Assembly (NCBI GenBank): GCA_023150455.1
Contig: JAKLKW010000035.1
Coordinates: 1 to 38,046 of the forward strand
Direction: 5' to 3'
Source of the DNA: Alphaproteobacteria bacterium
GTDB lineage: Bacteria > Pseudomonadota > Alphaproteobacteria > JAEULC01
Length of the DNA: 38,046 nt
In this document: piece after piece, positions 1-7,729 of the stretch
How the letters are laid out: each line of letters begins with the position of its first letter
Position numbering within the stretch: the stretch's first letter is position 1
Position numbers and translations under genes: made by a program
Notes under the pieces: generated by a model
The model's database searches: none
What the model saw: only the letters and a program-made list of their open reading frames with translations
What the model was told of the DNA's origin: nothing

Positions 1-156
1 CACGATCGTGCGGTCGATCGCCGGCACCGCGCGCGCCGCCTCGATCGACCATTGGATCAGCGGCTTGCCGCCGAGCGGCCGGATGTTCTTGCGCGGGACC
101 GATTTCGACCCGGCGCGCGCCGGCACGACGGCGATGACCCGCTTCCCCGCGATCAC
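1..156 (-). CDS. CMP-sugar (nonulosonate) cytidylyltransferase, N-terminal fragment cut by window edge
   Basis: Reading from a GTG at 156, 52 codons run off the left edge in frame. The peptide has the N-terminal CMP-sialate/legionaminate/pseudaminate synthetase signature: VIAVVPARAGSKSVPRKNIR at about residues 7-26, followed by GGKPLIQWSI. PARAGS is the CTP-binding loop of the family, which activates a nonulosonic acid to its CMP form. The GTG overlaps the TGA of the upstream nucleotidyltransferase gene (GTGA at 153-156), so the two are translationally coupled. PtmE-type context suggests a LegF/PtmB-type enzyme, but NeuA and PseF share this N-terminus and cannot be excluded from 52 residues. 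Confidence 0.85.
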   Translation of the reverse strand, partial: MIAGKRVIAVVPARAGSKSVPRKNIRPLGGKPLIQWSIEAARAVPAIDRTIV

Positions 157-1214
157 GTCTGCTCGCGCGTGAACTCGCGCGCGTACTCGTCGTTGGCGCG
201 GATGAAGTCGTCGAGCCGCCCGATGTCCAGCCAGTACTCGCGCAAGGGGAACACGATCGCCTCCTGCCGCTGCGCCAGGAGCGCGTCGAACAGGCGCGGC
301 ATGTCGTAGGCGCGGCCCTTGGGGATCAGGTCGATCGCCGCCGGCTCGAGCGCGTAGATGCCGGCGTTGACCAGGAAGCGCTCCTCCGGCTTCTCGCGGA
401 TGTCGACGATGCGGTGCTGGTCGACCGTGACGACGCCGAACGGCACCTGGAACAGGAACTCGCGCACGCACATCGTCGCCATGGCGCGGTTGCGGCTGTG
501 GAACTCCAGCAACGCGCGGAAATCGGTCTTGGTCAGGATGTCGCCGTTCATCACCACGACCGGCCGGGTCGGGCGGTCCGGCAGCAGGGTCAGCGCGCCG
601 GCGGTGCCGAGCGGCTCGTCCTCGGAAAGGTAGTCGATCTCGACGTGGAAGCGCGAGCCGTCGCCGAAATGGGCGCGGATCGAATCGGCCATGTAGTTGA
701 CGGCGAAGAAGAAGCGGCGGAAGCCCTGCTCCACCAGGTTGTCGAGCATGATCTCGAGGATCGGCTTCGAGCCGATCTCGAGCATCGGCTTGGGCACTGC
801 GTGGGTCAAAGGCTTCAGGCGCACGCCGCGCCCGCCCGCCAGGATCACCACCCAGTTGTCGCGCTCCTCGATCTGCAGCAGCTCGAGCAGCGTCTCCAGC
901 CCGACCAGGCGCCCGGACTGGTCGACCAGCGGGATCTGGCGGTACTGCTCGCGCCGCATCAGCGCCAACAGGCGCTGGCGGTCCTCGCCCTGGCGCGCCA
1001 CCACCGGCTTCGGGTTCATCACCTTGTCGACGGTCTGCTCGAGCCCGACGCCGCGCAGGAGCCCACGCCGGAAGTCGCCGTCGGTTACGACGCCCAAGAG
1101 CCGCCGCTCGGCGTCGACCACCAGCGCGATCTTGCCCTCGGACCGGTTGATGGTCTCCAGCGCCTGGGCCACGCTGGCCCCCGGCCCGATCAGGTAGTCG
1201 TCCAGCTTGGCCAT
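153..1214 (-). CDS. ptmE: CBS-domain sugar-1-phosphate nucleotidyltransferase (PtmE-like)
   Basis: 353 aa. Two CBS motifs fill residues about 1-118 (GVVTDGDFRRG at 41-51, QIPLVD at 93-98). A nucleotidyltransferase domain follows from about 121 to the end, with LAGGRG at 125-130, RLKPLT and PKPML (the phosphate-binding loop and lysine), and NGDI as the metal-binding step. This architecture is that of Campylobacter PtmE, reported to transfer GMP to glucosamine-1-phosphate at the start of the GDP route to legionaminic acid; the CBS pair probably senses a nucleotide. It is immediately upstream of, and overlaps, the CMP-sugar synthetase gene. Domain assignment is firm; GTP specificity is inferred from architecture and locus. 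A generic mannose/glucose-1-phosphate nucleotidyltransferase with CBS domains is the alternative. Confidence 0.85.
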   Translation of the reverse strand: MAKLDDYLIGPGASVAQALETINRSEGKIALVVDAERRLLGVVTDGDFRRGLLRGVGLEQTVDKVMNPKPVVARQGEDRQRLLALMRREQYRQIPLVDQSGRLVGLETLLELLQIEERDNWVVILAGGRGVRLKPLTHAVPKPMLEIGSKPILEIMLDNLVEQGFRRFFFAVNYMADSIRAHFGDGSRFHVEIDYLSEDEPLGTAGALTLLPDRPTRPVVVMNGDILTKTDFRALLEFHSRNRAMATMCVREFLFQVPFGVVTVDQHRIVDIREKPEERFLVNAGIYALEPAAIDLIPKGRAYDMPRLFDALLAQRQEAIVFPLREYWLDIGRLDDFIRANDEYAREFTREQT

Positions 1215-1326
1215 GGGGTCCGCTGTCCGTGATGTCCCCGCTGCTTAGGAGCTTCGGGGCGGCGGTGTCAACAAGGGCGCAGTGACAGTGCAATGTCGTC
1301 GCAACCACAGGCGGGAGCCACCTGAG

Positions 1327-1355
1327 TTGCCAAAATTTGCCAAGGCTCTTATCGT
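1327..1355 (+). promoter_or_regulatory. Candidate promoter of the parDE module
   Basis: TTGCCA at 1327-1332 and TATCGT at 1350-1355 are 17 bp apart. The heptamer TTGCCAA occurs twice (1327-1333 and 1337-1343), a possible operator half-site pair. The antitoxin ATG at 1362 lies only 6 bp after the -10 hexamer, so transcription from it would give a leaderless mRNA. Pattern-based only. Confidence 0.35.
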
Positions 1356-1361
1356 CGCCCC

Positions 1362-1601
1362 ATGAGCACGATGAACATATCCCTGCCGGAGTCGCTCAAG
1401 TCCTTCGTCGATGAGCAGGTCGAGGCGCGCGGCTACGGGACGTCGAGCGAGTACGTTCGCGAGCTGATTCGCAAGGACCAGGACCGGCAGCGGCTGCGAG
1501 ACTTGTTGCTGGAAGGGGCGGCGTCCGGTGCCGGGACGCCGGCCGATGACGCCTATTTCGACCGACTGCGGAAGCGAGTTCGCCGGCCGAAGAGACCATG
1601 A
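1362..1601 (+). CDS. parD: ParD-like type II antitoxin
   Basis: 79 aa. The N-terminus (MNISLPESLKSFVDEQV, then YGTSSEYVRELIRKD) is a ribbon-helix-helix domain of the ParD/CopG family that would bind its own promoter as a dimer. The C-terminal third is short, charged and proline-containing (residues about 52-79), as expected for the flexible toxin-neutralising segment. It overlaps the downstream ParE-like toxin gene by 4 bp (ATGA at 1598-1601), the usual antitoxin-first order. ATG at 1371 (MNISLPES) is an alternative start. It lies in a short gap beside the nonulosonate genes with no shared function evident. Confidence 0.9.
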   Translation: MSTMNISLPESLKSFVDEQVEARGYGTSSEYVRELIRKDQDRQRLRDLLLEGAASGAGTPADDAYFDRLRKRVRRPKRP

Positions 1602-1927
1602 GCGTCAAGCGGGTCGTCCCGCGCGCCCAAGCCGACAAGGACATCGACGAGGCGATCGACCACTACCAGCGAGAGGCCGGTGAGACGGTGGCGCTCGGCT
1701 TCGTCGATGCGCTCGAGCACGCGTACCGCCACATCGCGCGATATCCCGGCAGCGGGTCGACGCGATATGCCCATGAGCTCGAGCTTCCCGGTCTTCGGTC
1801 GTGGCCGCTCAAGCGCTACCCCTATGTGGTCTTCTTCGTCGAGCGTGACGATCACGTCGATGTCTGGCGCGTCCTGCATGCAGAGCGCGACATCCCGGCT
1901 GGGCTGCGTGAGCCAGGGGATAGCTGA
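1598..1927 (+). CDS. parE: ParE/RelE-family toxin
   Basis: 109 aa. Recognised from the RelE/ParE fold layout: an N-terminal strand (VKRVVPRAQADKDIDEAIDHY), a helical hairpin with HIARYPGSGS, and C-terminal strands WPLKRYPYVVFFVE and VDVWRVLHAERD. Members either poison DNA gyrase (ParE) or cleave mRNA on the ribosome (RelE). Pairing with a ParD-type ribbon-helix-helix antitoxin favours a ParE role. The ATG overlaps the antitoxin stop. Length and all strands look complete, so the toxin appears intact. Confidence 0.9.
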   Translation: MSVKRVVPRAQADKDIDEAIDHYQREAGETVALGFVDALEHAYRHIARYPGSGSTRYAHELELPGLRSWPLKRYPYVVFFVERDDHVDVWRVLHAERDIPAGLREPGDS

Positions 1928-2030
1928 TCTCCCTCGGCCCCTCAGCCCACCAACCTACGTCCTCGAACGCGCCGGAAGCGCCGATGGTCCGGTTCGGCTG
2001 CAATTTCCCGCCCGATCAGCGGCCACGAAT

Positions 2031-2438
2031 TCAGGCCGGCGCGATCAGCGCCAGCTTCGGGAAATTCGTGCGATACCGGCCCGGGTCGCGGGTCAGCAGG
2101 CGGTAGCCGGCGACGCTGGCGTGCGCGCCGATGAAGAAATCCGGCAAGGGCGCCGGTCGGTGTCCGCCGCGCCGCCGGTAGGCGGCGAACACCTTGCCGG
2201 CCAGGAACGCCGCCTCATAGGGAATGGGCTCGCGCGAGAGGTCCTGGCGCGGCAGGGCCTCCTCCAGCTCTTCGATGCGCGAGAAGCGCACCGATGCCTC
2301 GGCGTAGACGACGGGATTGATCACGAGGCGCGCGGCATCGGCCGCCTCTTCCAGAGCCCCGGACGACCACGCCGCCCAGCGTGCGTCGTTGGTGAAGATG
2401 TCGAGCAGGACGTTGCTGTCGACGAGGATGGCGGTCAT
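2031..2438 (-). CDS. vapC: VapC-like PIN-domain ribonuclease toxin
   Basis: 135 aa PIN domain. The expected acidic metal-binding residues are visible: D7 in ILVDSN, E47 in VVYAEAS, D100 in LPDFFIGAHA, and D118 in LLTRDPGRY. VapC toxins are Mg-dependent RNases, often acting on tRNA or rRNA. The start codon overlaps the stop of the upstream AbrB-type antitoxin gene (2435-2438). All four acidic positions are present, so it should be active. It is convergent with the ParE gene, leaving a gap of about 100 bp. Confidence 0.92.
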   Translation of the reverse strand: MTAILVDSNVLLDIFTNDARWAAWSSGALEEAADAARLVINPVVYAEASVRFSRIEELEEALPRQDLSREPIPYEAAFLAGKVFAAYRRRGGHRPAPLPDFFIGAHASVAGYRLLTRDPGRYRTNFPKLALIAPA

Positions 2439-2668
2439 GCGTCGCGCGTGAGCGCCATGATCTCGTCCGTGCTCATGGCGACGTCGCCGCGCCCGCGCAG
2501 GCGCGCCACCAGCCGCGCGCCGCGGCTTTCGCCCTTGCGCGGCGCGACGCGGCGGATGCGGACCGTCCTGCCGTCATAGTCGAATTCGACCTCGGTGTGC
2601 GGCCGCAATCCGGCGCGTTCCCGGATCTCGGCCGGGATCGTGACCTGCCCCTTCGAGGTGATGCGCAT
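2435..2668 (-). CDS. vapB: AbrB/MazE-family (VapB) antitoxin
   Basis: 77 aa. The N-terminus (MRITSKGQVTIPAEIRERAG) is a textbook swapped-hairpin AbrB/SpoVT DNA-binding domain, followed by LRPHTEVEFDYDGRTVRIRR. The C-terminal tail (GDVAMSTDEIMALTRD) is typical of VapB antitoxins that thread into the PIN toxin. A perfect 8-bp-arm inverted repeat lies 10 bp upstream of the start (2679-2698) and is the likely autoregulatory operator. It is translationally coupled to vapC by an ATGA overlap. Confidence 0.92.
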   Translation of the reverse strand: MRITSKGQVTIPAEIRERAGLRPHTEVEFDYDGRTVRIRRVAPRKGESRGARLVARLRGRGDVAMSTDEIMALTRDA

Positions 2669-2678
2669 GCGTTTTTCC

Positions 2679-2698
2679 TACTCTTACCGATAAGAGTA
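2679..2698. promoter_or_regulatory. Palindromic operator upstream of vapBC
   Basis: TACTCTTA and TAAGAGTA are perfect inverted 8-bp arms separated by CCGA. The site is 10 bp upstream of the AbrB-type antitoxin start and markedly more AT-rich than its surroundings. AbrB-type antitoxins bind such palindromes to repress their own operon; binding is inferred. Confidence 0.6.
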
Positions 2699-2854
2699 TT
2701 ACGCACGCCGCGCCGGATCAAGCGCGGCACGCACCGTTGCCCGCGTGGCGGTTGCCACGGCCCCCCGGCCGCGCTATGACGGCGGCCGCGCCGGCATGGC
2801 TGCCCCGGGGAACCGGGCCGGCGGCGCCTCCCAACCGCTTGACGGATTTGCCTT

Positions 2855-3280
2855 TTGTCCACGCACGAACGGATCGCTCGCGAGGAAACCGTCGCCGGTA
2901 GCTCCGACCGCTCCTTCGGGCTGGTCTTCGCCGGGTTCTTCACGCTCCTCCTGCTGCTGAAGCTGTGGAGCGGCTGGACGACCTCCGGCTGGGTCTATCT
3001 GGGCCTGGCGCTCGCCTTCGCCGTGGCGGCGCTGACCGTCCCGTCCGTGCTCGCGCCCATGAACCGGCTCTGGCTCAAGTTCGGCCTGCTGCTGCACCGG
3101 ATCATCTCGCCGCTGGTGATGGGCATGCTGTTCTACACGGTGGTCACGCCGATCGGCCTCCTGATGCGCGCGCTGGGCAAGGATCTCCTGCGCCTCAAGC
3201 GCGATCCGGCGGCTTCGTCCTACTGGATCCTGCGCGAGCCGCCCGGGCCGGCGCCCGACACGATGAAGCAGCAGTTCTGA
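2855..3280 (+). CDS. SxtJ-family membrane protein
   Basis: 141 aa with a TTG start; an in-frame stop at 2840-2842 rules out a much earlier start. Three membrane segments are visible at about residues 21-37, 45-62 and 83-105, with a conserved-looking C-terminal stretch (SSYWILREP). This matches SxtJ, a small membrane protein named from saxitoxin clusters and often found next to carbamoyltransferases in surface-polysaccharide loci. It is followed 21 bp later by a DUF5989-type microprotein and then a carbamoyltransferase, the same three-gene arrangement. Its biochemical role is unknown; anchoring or assisting the transferase at the membrane is an inference. Confidence 0.75.
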   Translation: MSTHERIAREETVAGSSDRSFGLVFAGFFTLLLLLKLWSGWTTSGWVYLGLALAFAVAALTVPSVLAPMNRLWLKFGLLLHRIISPLVMGMLFYTVVTPIGLLMRALGKDLLRLKRDPAASSYWILREPPGPAPDTMKQQF

Positions 3281-3301
3281 TTTCCCCCTGACGAGGTCCA
3301 G

Positions 3302-3451
3302 ATGTCCTTCATTGCCGAGCTGTGGTCGTTCATGCGGGTGCGCAAGAAGTTCTGGCTGCTGCCGATCATCATCATGATGGCCGTGTTCGGCGGGCTCGTG
3401 GTGCTGACCAAGGGCAGCGCGGTGGCGCCGTTCATCTACACGATCTTCTGA
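3302..3451 (+). CDS. DUF5989-type small membrane protein
   Basis: A 49-residue protein beginning MSFIAELWSFMRVRKKFWLL, with one hydrophobic span (about residues 17-37, LLPIIIMMAVFGGLVVLT) and ending APFIYTIF. Length, the basic RVRKKFW motif before the span, and the position between an SxtJ-like gene and a carbamoyltransferase match the DUF5989 microproteins that accompany this pair. It starts 21 bp after the SxtJ-like stop and ends 8 bp before the carbamoyltransferase start, so the three form one transcription unit. Function is not established. Confidence 0.8.
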   Translation: MSFIAELWSFMRVRKKFWLLPIIIMMAVFGGLVVLTKGSAVAPFIYTIF

Positions 3452-3459
3452 GCCGAGGG

Positions 3460-5295
3460 ATGCGCATCCTCGGCATCTCGGCCTACTACCACGACAGCGC
3501 GGCCGCGCTGGTCGAGGACGGGCGCATCGTCGCCGCGGCGCAGGAAGAGCGCTTCACGCGCAAGAAGCACGACGCCAACTTCCCGAGCAACGCCGTCGCC
3601 TATTGCCTGAAGGAAGCCGGCTGCGGCCTCGACCAGGTCGACTTCGTCGCCTTCTACGACAAGCCGTTCCTGAAGTTCGAGCGCCTGCTCGAGACCTATC
3701 TCGCCTTCGCGCCGCGCGGCTTCGCGAGCTTCTCCAAGGCGATCCCGGTCTGGCTGCGCGAGAAGCTGTTCCAGAAGTCGCTCTTGCGCGACGAGCTGCG
3801 CAAGGCCTGGCCCGACTTCGACTGGGAAAAGAAGCTGCTGTTCGCCGAGCACCACCAGTCGCACGCGGCCTCGGCCTTCTTCCCCTCGCCGTTCGAAGAA
3901 GCGGTCGTGCTGACCATGGACGGGGTCGGCGAATGGGCGACCACCTCGGTCGGCTGGGGCCAGGGCAACGCGCTCGAGATGCGGCGCGAGATCCACTTCC
4001 CGCACTCGATCGGCCTGCTCTACTCGGCCTTCACCTACTACACCGGGTTCAAGGTCAACTCGGGCGAATACAAGGTCATGGGCCTGGCGCCCTATGGCGA
4101 GCCGCGCTTCAAGCAGGCGATCATGGACAACGTGATCGACGTGAAGCCGGACGGCACGTTCCGCCTCAACCTCGACTATTTCGACTACTGCACCGGCCTC
4201 CGCATGACGAACGAGAAGTTCGACGCCCTGTTCGGCGGGCCGGCGCGCAAGCCCGAGCAGTGGCTGACCCAGCGCGAGATGGACCTGGCGGCCTCGATCC
4301 AGGCGGTGACCGAGGAGGTCGTGCTGCGGCTGACGCGCGGCCTCGCCAAGGAGACTGGCGCCAGGAACCTGTGCCTCGCCGGCGGCGTGGCGCTCAACTG
4401 CGTCGCCAACGGCAAGGTCCTGCGCGACGGCAGGTTCGAGCGCCTGTGGGTGCAGCCGGCCGCGGGCGACGCCGGCGGCGCGCTGGGCGCGGCGCTCGCC
4501 GCCTTTCACCTCTACCGCGGCCAGCCGCGCCTTCCGGCCAACGCGATCGACGGCATGCAGGGCAGCTATCTGGGGCCCGCCTTCGCTCAAGGCGAGATCG
4601 AGACGCGGCTCAAGGGCGCCGGCGCACGCTTCAAGGTCGCGGGCGACGGCGAGACGATCGAGGAGAGCGCCCAGGCGCTGGCCGAGGGCAAGGCGGTCGG
4701 CTGGTTCCAGGGCCGCATGGAGTTCGGGCCGCGCGCGCTGGGCGGGCGGTCGATCCTGGGCGACGCGCGCTCGCCCAGCATGCAGAAGATGCTGAACCTC
4801 AAGGTCAAGTACCGCGAGAGCTTCCGGCCGTTCGCGCCATCGGTGCTGCGCGAGGACGTGGCCGACTGGTTCGAGCTCGACGGCGACAGCCCGTACATGC
4901 TGCTGGTCGCCGACGTGGTGAAGCGGCGCCGGCGCGAGATGTCCGCGGACGAGCAGAAGCTGTTCGGCATCGACAAGCTGAACGTGCCGCGCAGCGAGAT
5001 CCCGGCGGTGACGCATGTCGACTACTCGGCGCGCATCCAGACCGTGCACCGCGAGACCAACCCGCGCTACCACGCGCTGATCAGCGCCTTCAAGCAGCGC
5101 ACCGGCTGCCCGGTGATCGTCAACACCAGCTTCAACGTGCGCGGCGAGCCGATCGTCTGCACGCCCGAGGACGCCTTCCGCTGCTTCATGGGCAGCGAGA
5201 TCGAGACGCTGGTGGTCGGCAACTGCATCCTCGACAAGGACCAGCAGGACCCGGCGCTCAAGCAGGACTACAAGGACAAATTCGAGCTGGATTGA
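3460..5295 (+). CDS. Carbamoyltransferase (NodU/CmcH/TobZ family)
   Basis: 611 aa, about the usual family length. The N-terminal half is the Kae1/YrdC-like domain: MRILGISAYYHDSAAALV, AAQEERFTRKKHD at 26-38, metal-site motif HHQSHAASAFF at 131-141, and DGVGEW at 154-159. The C-terminal half carries FGPRALGGRSILGDAR and VNTSFNVRGEPIV, typical of the adenylate-transfer/carbamoyl-binding part. These enzymes make carbamoyladenylate from carbamoyl phosphate and ATP and pass the carbamoyl group to a hydroxyl. ATG at 3460 has GAGGG just upstream and follows the DUF5989 stop closely. Neighbouring nonulosonate genes suggest a surface sugar as acceptor; the actual acceptor is not shown. Confidence 0.93.
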   Translation: MRILGISAYYHDSAAALVEDGRIVAAAQEERFTRKKHDANFPSNAVAYCLKEAGCGLDQVDFVAFYDKPFLKFERLLETYLAFAPRGFASFSKAIPVWLREKLFQKSLLRDELRKAWPDFDWEKKLLFAEHHQSHAASAFFPSPFEEAVVLTMDGVGEWATTSVGWGQGNALEMRREIHFPHSIGLLYSAFTYYTGFKVNSGEYKVMGLAPYGEPRFKQAIMDNVIDVKPDGTFRLNLDYFDYCTGLRMTNEKFDALFGGPARKPEQWLTQREMDLAASIQAVTEEVVLRLTRGLAKETGARNLCLAGGVALNCVANGKVLRDGRFERLWVQPAAGDAGGALGAALAAFHLYRGQPRLPANAIDGMQGSYLGPAFAQGEIETRLKGAGARFKVAGDGETIEESAQALAEGKAVGWFQGRMEFGPRALGGRSILGDARSPSMQKMLNLKVKYRESFRPFAPSVLREDVADWFELDGDSPYMLLVADVVKRRRREMSADEQKLFGIDKLNVPRSEIPAVTHVDYSARIQTVHRETNPRYHALISAFKQRTGCPVIVNTSFNVRGEPIVCTPEDAFRCFMGSEIETLVVGNCILDKDQQDPALKQDYKDKFELD

Positions 5296-5369
5296 CCCCC
5301 GCCTTGTACGGCGCGTCCGGCATGGCGATAATCCGGCCAGGTGATCCGGCACCCGAAGGAACGCCCGCC

Positions 5370-5759
5370 ATGATCCGCCTGCGCATCGCCGCGACCGCGG
5401 CCCTTGCCTTCGCAGCCGCCCCTGCCCTGGCGCAGGATCCCTCGCTCGGCCAGGCGGCGGTCGGTGCGGAATCGGGTGCCTATCTCGGCAGCTCGTTCAG
5501 CAACCTGCCCTTCTACAACGACGGCCAGGCGGCCATGGTCGGCGGCCTCGCCGGCTCGGTGCTCGGCACGCTCGCGCACGCGCCGGTCGGCGTCGTGACG
5601 CGGGACCCGCTGACGACGCCGGACGCCGCCAAGCCGGCGGTCGCGCTGCGCATCGAATGCCGCAGCGTCACGAACACCTTCACCATCGACGGCAAGCCGC
5701 AGGAGGTGAAGGGCATGGCGTGCAAGCAGCCCGACGGCTCGTGGAAGCTCGCTCCCTAG
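5370..5759 (+). CDS. Exported RT0821/Lpp0805-like surface protein
   Basis: 129 aa with a clear Sec signal peptide (MIRLRIAATAALAFAAAPALAQ, cleavage after ALA about residue 21). A Gly/Ala-rich middle (MVGGLAGSVLGTLAHA) resembles a glycine-zipper segment. The C-terminal region CRSVTNTFTIDGKPQEVKGM followed by ACKQPDGSWKL matches the conserved end of RT0821/Lpp0805-type surface antigens, including the two cysteines. AGGAA-like SD (GAAGGAA) precedes the ATG. Likely periplasmic or outer-membrane associated; no specific role is known. It follows the carbamoyltransferase by 74 bp but has no obvious functional link. Confidence 0.7.
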   Translation: MIRLRIAATAALAFAAAPALAQDPSLGQAAVGAESGAYLGSSFSNLPFYNDGQAAMVGGLAGSVLGTLAHAPVGVVTRDPLTTPDAAKPAVALRIECRSVTNTFTIDGKPQEVKGMACKQPDGSWKLAP

Positions 5760-5891
5760 GCGGTTCCCGCGGCTTGCTTTCCCCGCGGCAATGATCACAG
5801 CCCCCAGGGGCACCCAGGCGCGATCGCCGGCGTTGATGCGCGGACCTCTCGCGTGGGGGACTGCCACCTTGCATCCCGTGGGGGAATCCGC

Positions 5892-6161
5892 ATGCAGCCA
5901 GATCGTCCCGACGACAGCGCCGACGCGGCGCGGCGCCGCTTCCTCGCCGCCTGTGGAAAATTCGCCATCGCCACCGCGCCGACCGTGACCCTCATGCTGG
6001 CGGCGGATGCGCGCCGCTACCAGGCCGCGGCCTCGGGCGGCGCCTTCGTCGACAGGGGCGGCGACGGCGCCGCTGCCGTCGGCACCCTTGCGGCGCAACC
6101 GCCCGCGCCCGGCGTCACCCGCGGCGCGCACGGCACGACGACCTTCCTGGGAGAATGGTAG
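5892..6161 (+). CDS. Small twin-arginine leader-type protein, paralogue 1
   Basis: 89 aa from the ATG at 5892 (GGGGGAA just upstream). Residues 13-37 contain RRRFLAACGKFAIATAP then TVTLMLA: a twin-arginine-like motif followed by a moderately hydrophobic stretch. A second copy of the same block occurs in the next gene. After a shared AASGG the tail is unrelated: DRGGDGAAAVG, a Pro/Ala segment, and a terminal FLGEW. No enzymatic domain. Two readings fit: a tiny Tat-exported protein, or a precursor peptide whose conserved N-terminus is a leader for the PqqD-domain protein encoded across the way. No known family function is assigned; an earlier in-frame ATG at 5853 is less likely. Confidence 0.65.
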   Translation: MQPDRPDDSADAARRRFLAACGKFAIATAPTVTLMLAADARRYQAAASGGAFVDRGGDGAAAVGTLAAQPPAPGVTRGAHGTTTFLGEW

Positions 6162-6308
6162 CGCGAGCGACCGGGCGCCGATAAACCCGAGGGAAAGTCC
6201 CGACCCGGATTGGTCACGCGACGGGCGCGGGCGGCCGTCCTATGCAGGGGCCGGCCATGCCTGCCACACAGGCTTGGTCACGCCCTGCAACAACGGGAGC
6301 GACCGACG

Positions 6309-6581
6309 ATGCAATCCGCTCATCGCCCCGCCGACGACCGCGCCACGGCCGAGGCCCGCCGCCGTTTCCTCGCGGCCTGCGGCAGGTTCGCCCTCGCCAC
6401 GCCGCCCGCGATCAGCCTCATGCTGGCCGGCAGCGAGCGCAACTACGCCACTGCGGCATCCGGCGGCGGCCCGCAAGGCAACAACGGCTTCGGCAATGGC
6501 GGCGGCGACGGCGTGCCCGGCAACTCGGGCAACAACGCGTCGCCCAACGCGGGCCAGAAGAGCGCCGACGAGGTCCGCTGA
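6309..6581 (+). CDS. Small twin-arginine leader-type protein, paralogue 2
   Basis: 90 aa from the ATG at 6309, with GGGAG about 10 bp upstream. The block ARRRFLAACGRFALATPPAI, then SLMLA, at about residues 16-40 is nearly identical to that of the preceding small gene, as is AASGG near residue 50. The remaining 40 residues are Gly/Asn/Pro-rich (GNNGFGNGGGDG, GNSGNNASPNAG) and have no counterpart in paralogue 1. A conserved leader with a hypervariable tail is the pattern expected of precursor-peptide families. The gene converges with the nucleotidyltransferase gene, whose stop lies 35 bp away. Function unknown. Confidence 0.68.
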   Translation: MQSAHRPADDRATAEARRRFLAACGRFALATPPAISLMLAGSERNYATAASGGGPQGNNGFGNGGGDGVPGNSGNNASPNAGQKSADEVR

Positions 6582-6616
6582 GGCGCGCGGCGGCGCCGCC
6601 GGTCCGGCGCGCGGGC

Positions 6617-7729
6617 CTATTGCGCCTTGAACAGCCGTCGCGCCGCGGCCGCGGCGGTCGCCTTGCGCAGGTATCGCCGCCCGTGCGCGAAGCGCCGGTG
6701 CAGCGCGCGCCCCTCCTCGCCGTAGAGCCCCAGCATGCGGTGCGCCGCGAAAGCCGCGTAGAGATTGGCCGCCGGCAGGATCGCCGCCTCCAGCCCCGGA
6801 TACAGCAACATGAGCACGCTGCGCGCATGCTGGAGACGCGCGGCGGCCGACCACGTCGCGGCGGCGCCGTCGTCCCATCCCAGCAGCCGGCAGGCGCTCA
6901 GACGATACGCCTCGAACGCGGTGCCGAGGCGCCAGCGCTCCAGCCGGCGCGCGATGGCCGCGCCGTCGACCGCGCCGCCGCAGCGGCGCATCAGCGTCGC
7001 GAACTCGTGCAGCTGGCGGAGCTCGAGGACGCCGCGATAGTACTTGCCCAGGTGATGGATCTGCGCATGCAGCAGGTGGTGCAGCACGCGATGCATCGGC
7101 GACGGCAATGCGACGTCGAGCCCGTCCTGATCCACGGCGACCGCCTCGGCCACGAGCTCCCGTGCCGGGAGCAGATGCGCGCAGTCGACCAGCTCGAAAT
7201 GCAGGTCGACCGCGCCGGGCGCGCCGGGCCGCACGAAGTCGCCATAGGCGTGATGGCCGGCCGGATAGAGCGCCTGCGGGCGATAGTCCAGCGCCTCGAG
7301 AACGCCGAGCGCCGCCGGAGCCGCCGATGCAGGCAGCAGGACGTCGATGTCGCGGTTCATGCGCGCGCCCGGGTCGCGATAGGGATCGGCATAGAGCCCG
7401 ACGGCGCCCTTGAGCAGGACCGGCCGCAGGCCCTTGCGATTGAGCGCCGCCACCAGCTCGTCGGCCTGCGCCCTGAGCGCGGCGTTGCGCGCTACGTTGC
7501 AGCCGTGCAGATGGGCGAGATAGGCGGCGACGTCCGCCGGCAGCTCGGCCAGGCGCCCGCCGGCTGACAGCGCGGCGTGCATTGCCGGGACGACGTAATG
7601 CGCATTGGCGAGCGCGAGCGCGCCCGCCCAGGCGTCGGACCTCCGCCGCCGCTCGGCGCCCGCCTCGCCGCCGCCATCCGGCCGCAAGGCGTCGAGCACG
7701 AGGGCGAGCGCCTGCCGGCGCGCGATCAT
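6617..7729 (-). CDS. Nucleotidyltransferase family protein (NTP_transf_5-like)
   Basis: 370 aa from the ATG at 7729, which overlaps the stop of the PqqD-kinase gene (ATGA, 7726-7729). KGAVGLY at 107-113 and NRDIDVLLP at 125-133 form the nucleotidyltransferase metal-binding motif with D127 and D129. HFELVDCAHLLP and a helical C-terminal half follow, including HRVLHHLLHAQIHH. Members of this family often sit beside PqqD and HPr-kinase-like genes in peptide-tailoring clusters such as those for lasso peptides, where they are thought to modify a peptide or phosphate group. Substrate unknown. Being co-translated with the kinase strongly implies joint action. Confidence 0.85.
   Translation of the reverse strand: MIARRQALALVLDALRPDGGGEAGAERRRRSDAWAGALALANAHYVVPAMHAALSAGGRLAELPADVAAYLAHLHGCNVARNAALRAQADELVAALNRKGLRPVLLKGAVGLYADPYRDPGARMNRDIDVLLPASAAPAALGVLEALDYRPQALYPAGHHAYGDFVRPGAPGAVDLHFELVDCAHLLPARELVAEAVAVDQDGLDVALPSPMHRVLHHLLHAQIHHLGKYYRGVLELRQLHEFATLMRRCGGAVDGAAIARRLERWRLGTAFEAYRLSACRLLGWDDGAAATWSAAARLQHARSVLMLLYPGLEAAILPAANLYAAFAAHRMLGLYGEEGRALHRRFAHGRRYLRKATAAAAARRLFKAQ

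Noticed and set aside
153..1232. Plus-strand open frames opposite the PtmE-like gene
   Set aside because: GC-rich antisense shadows; the minus-strand frame has the CBS and nucleotidyltransferase motifs.
3436..5352. 638-codon minus-strand frame opposite the carbamoyltransferase
   Set aside because: Arg/Leu/Ala/Asp-rich antisense shadow without any motif; the plus strand carries all carbamoyltransferase signatures.
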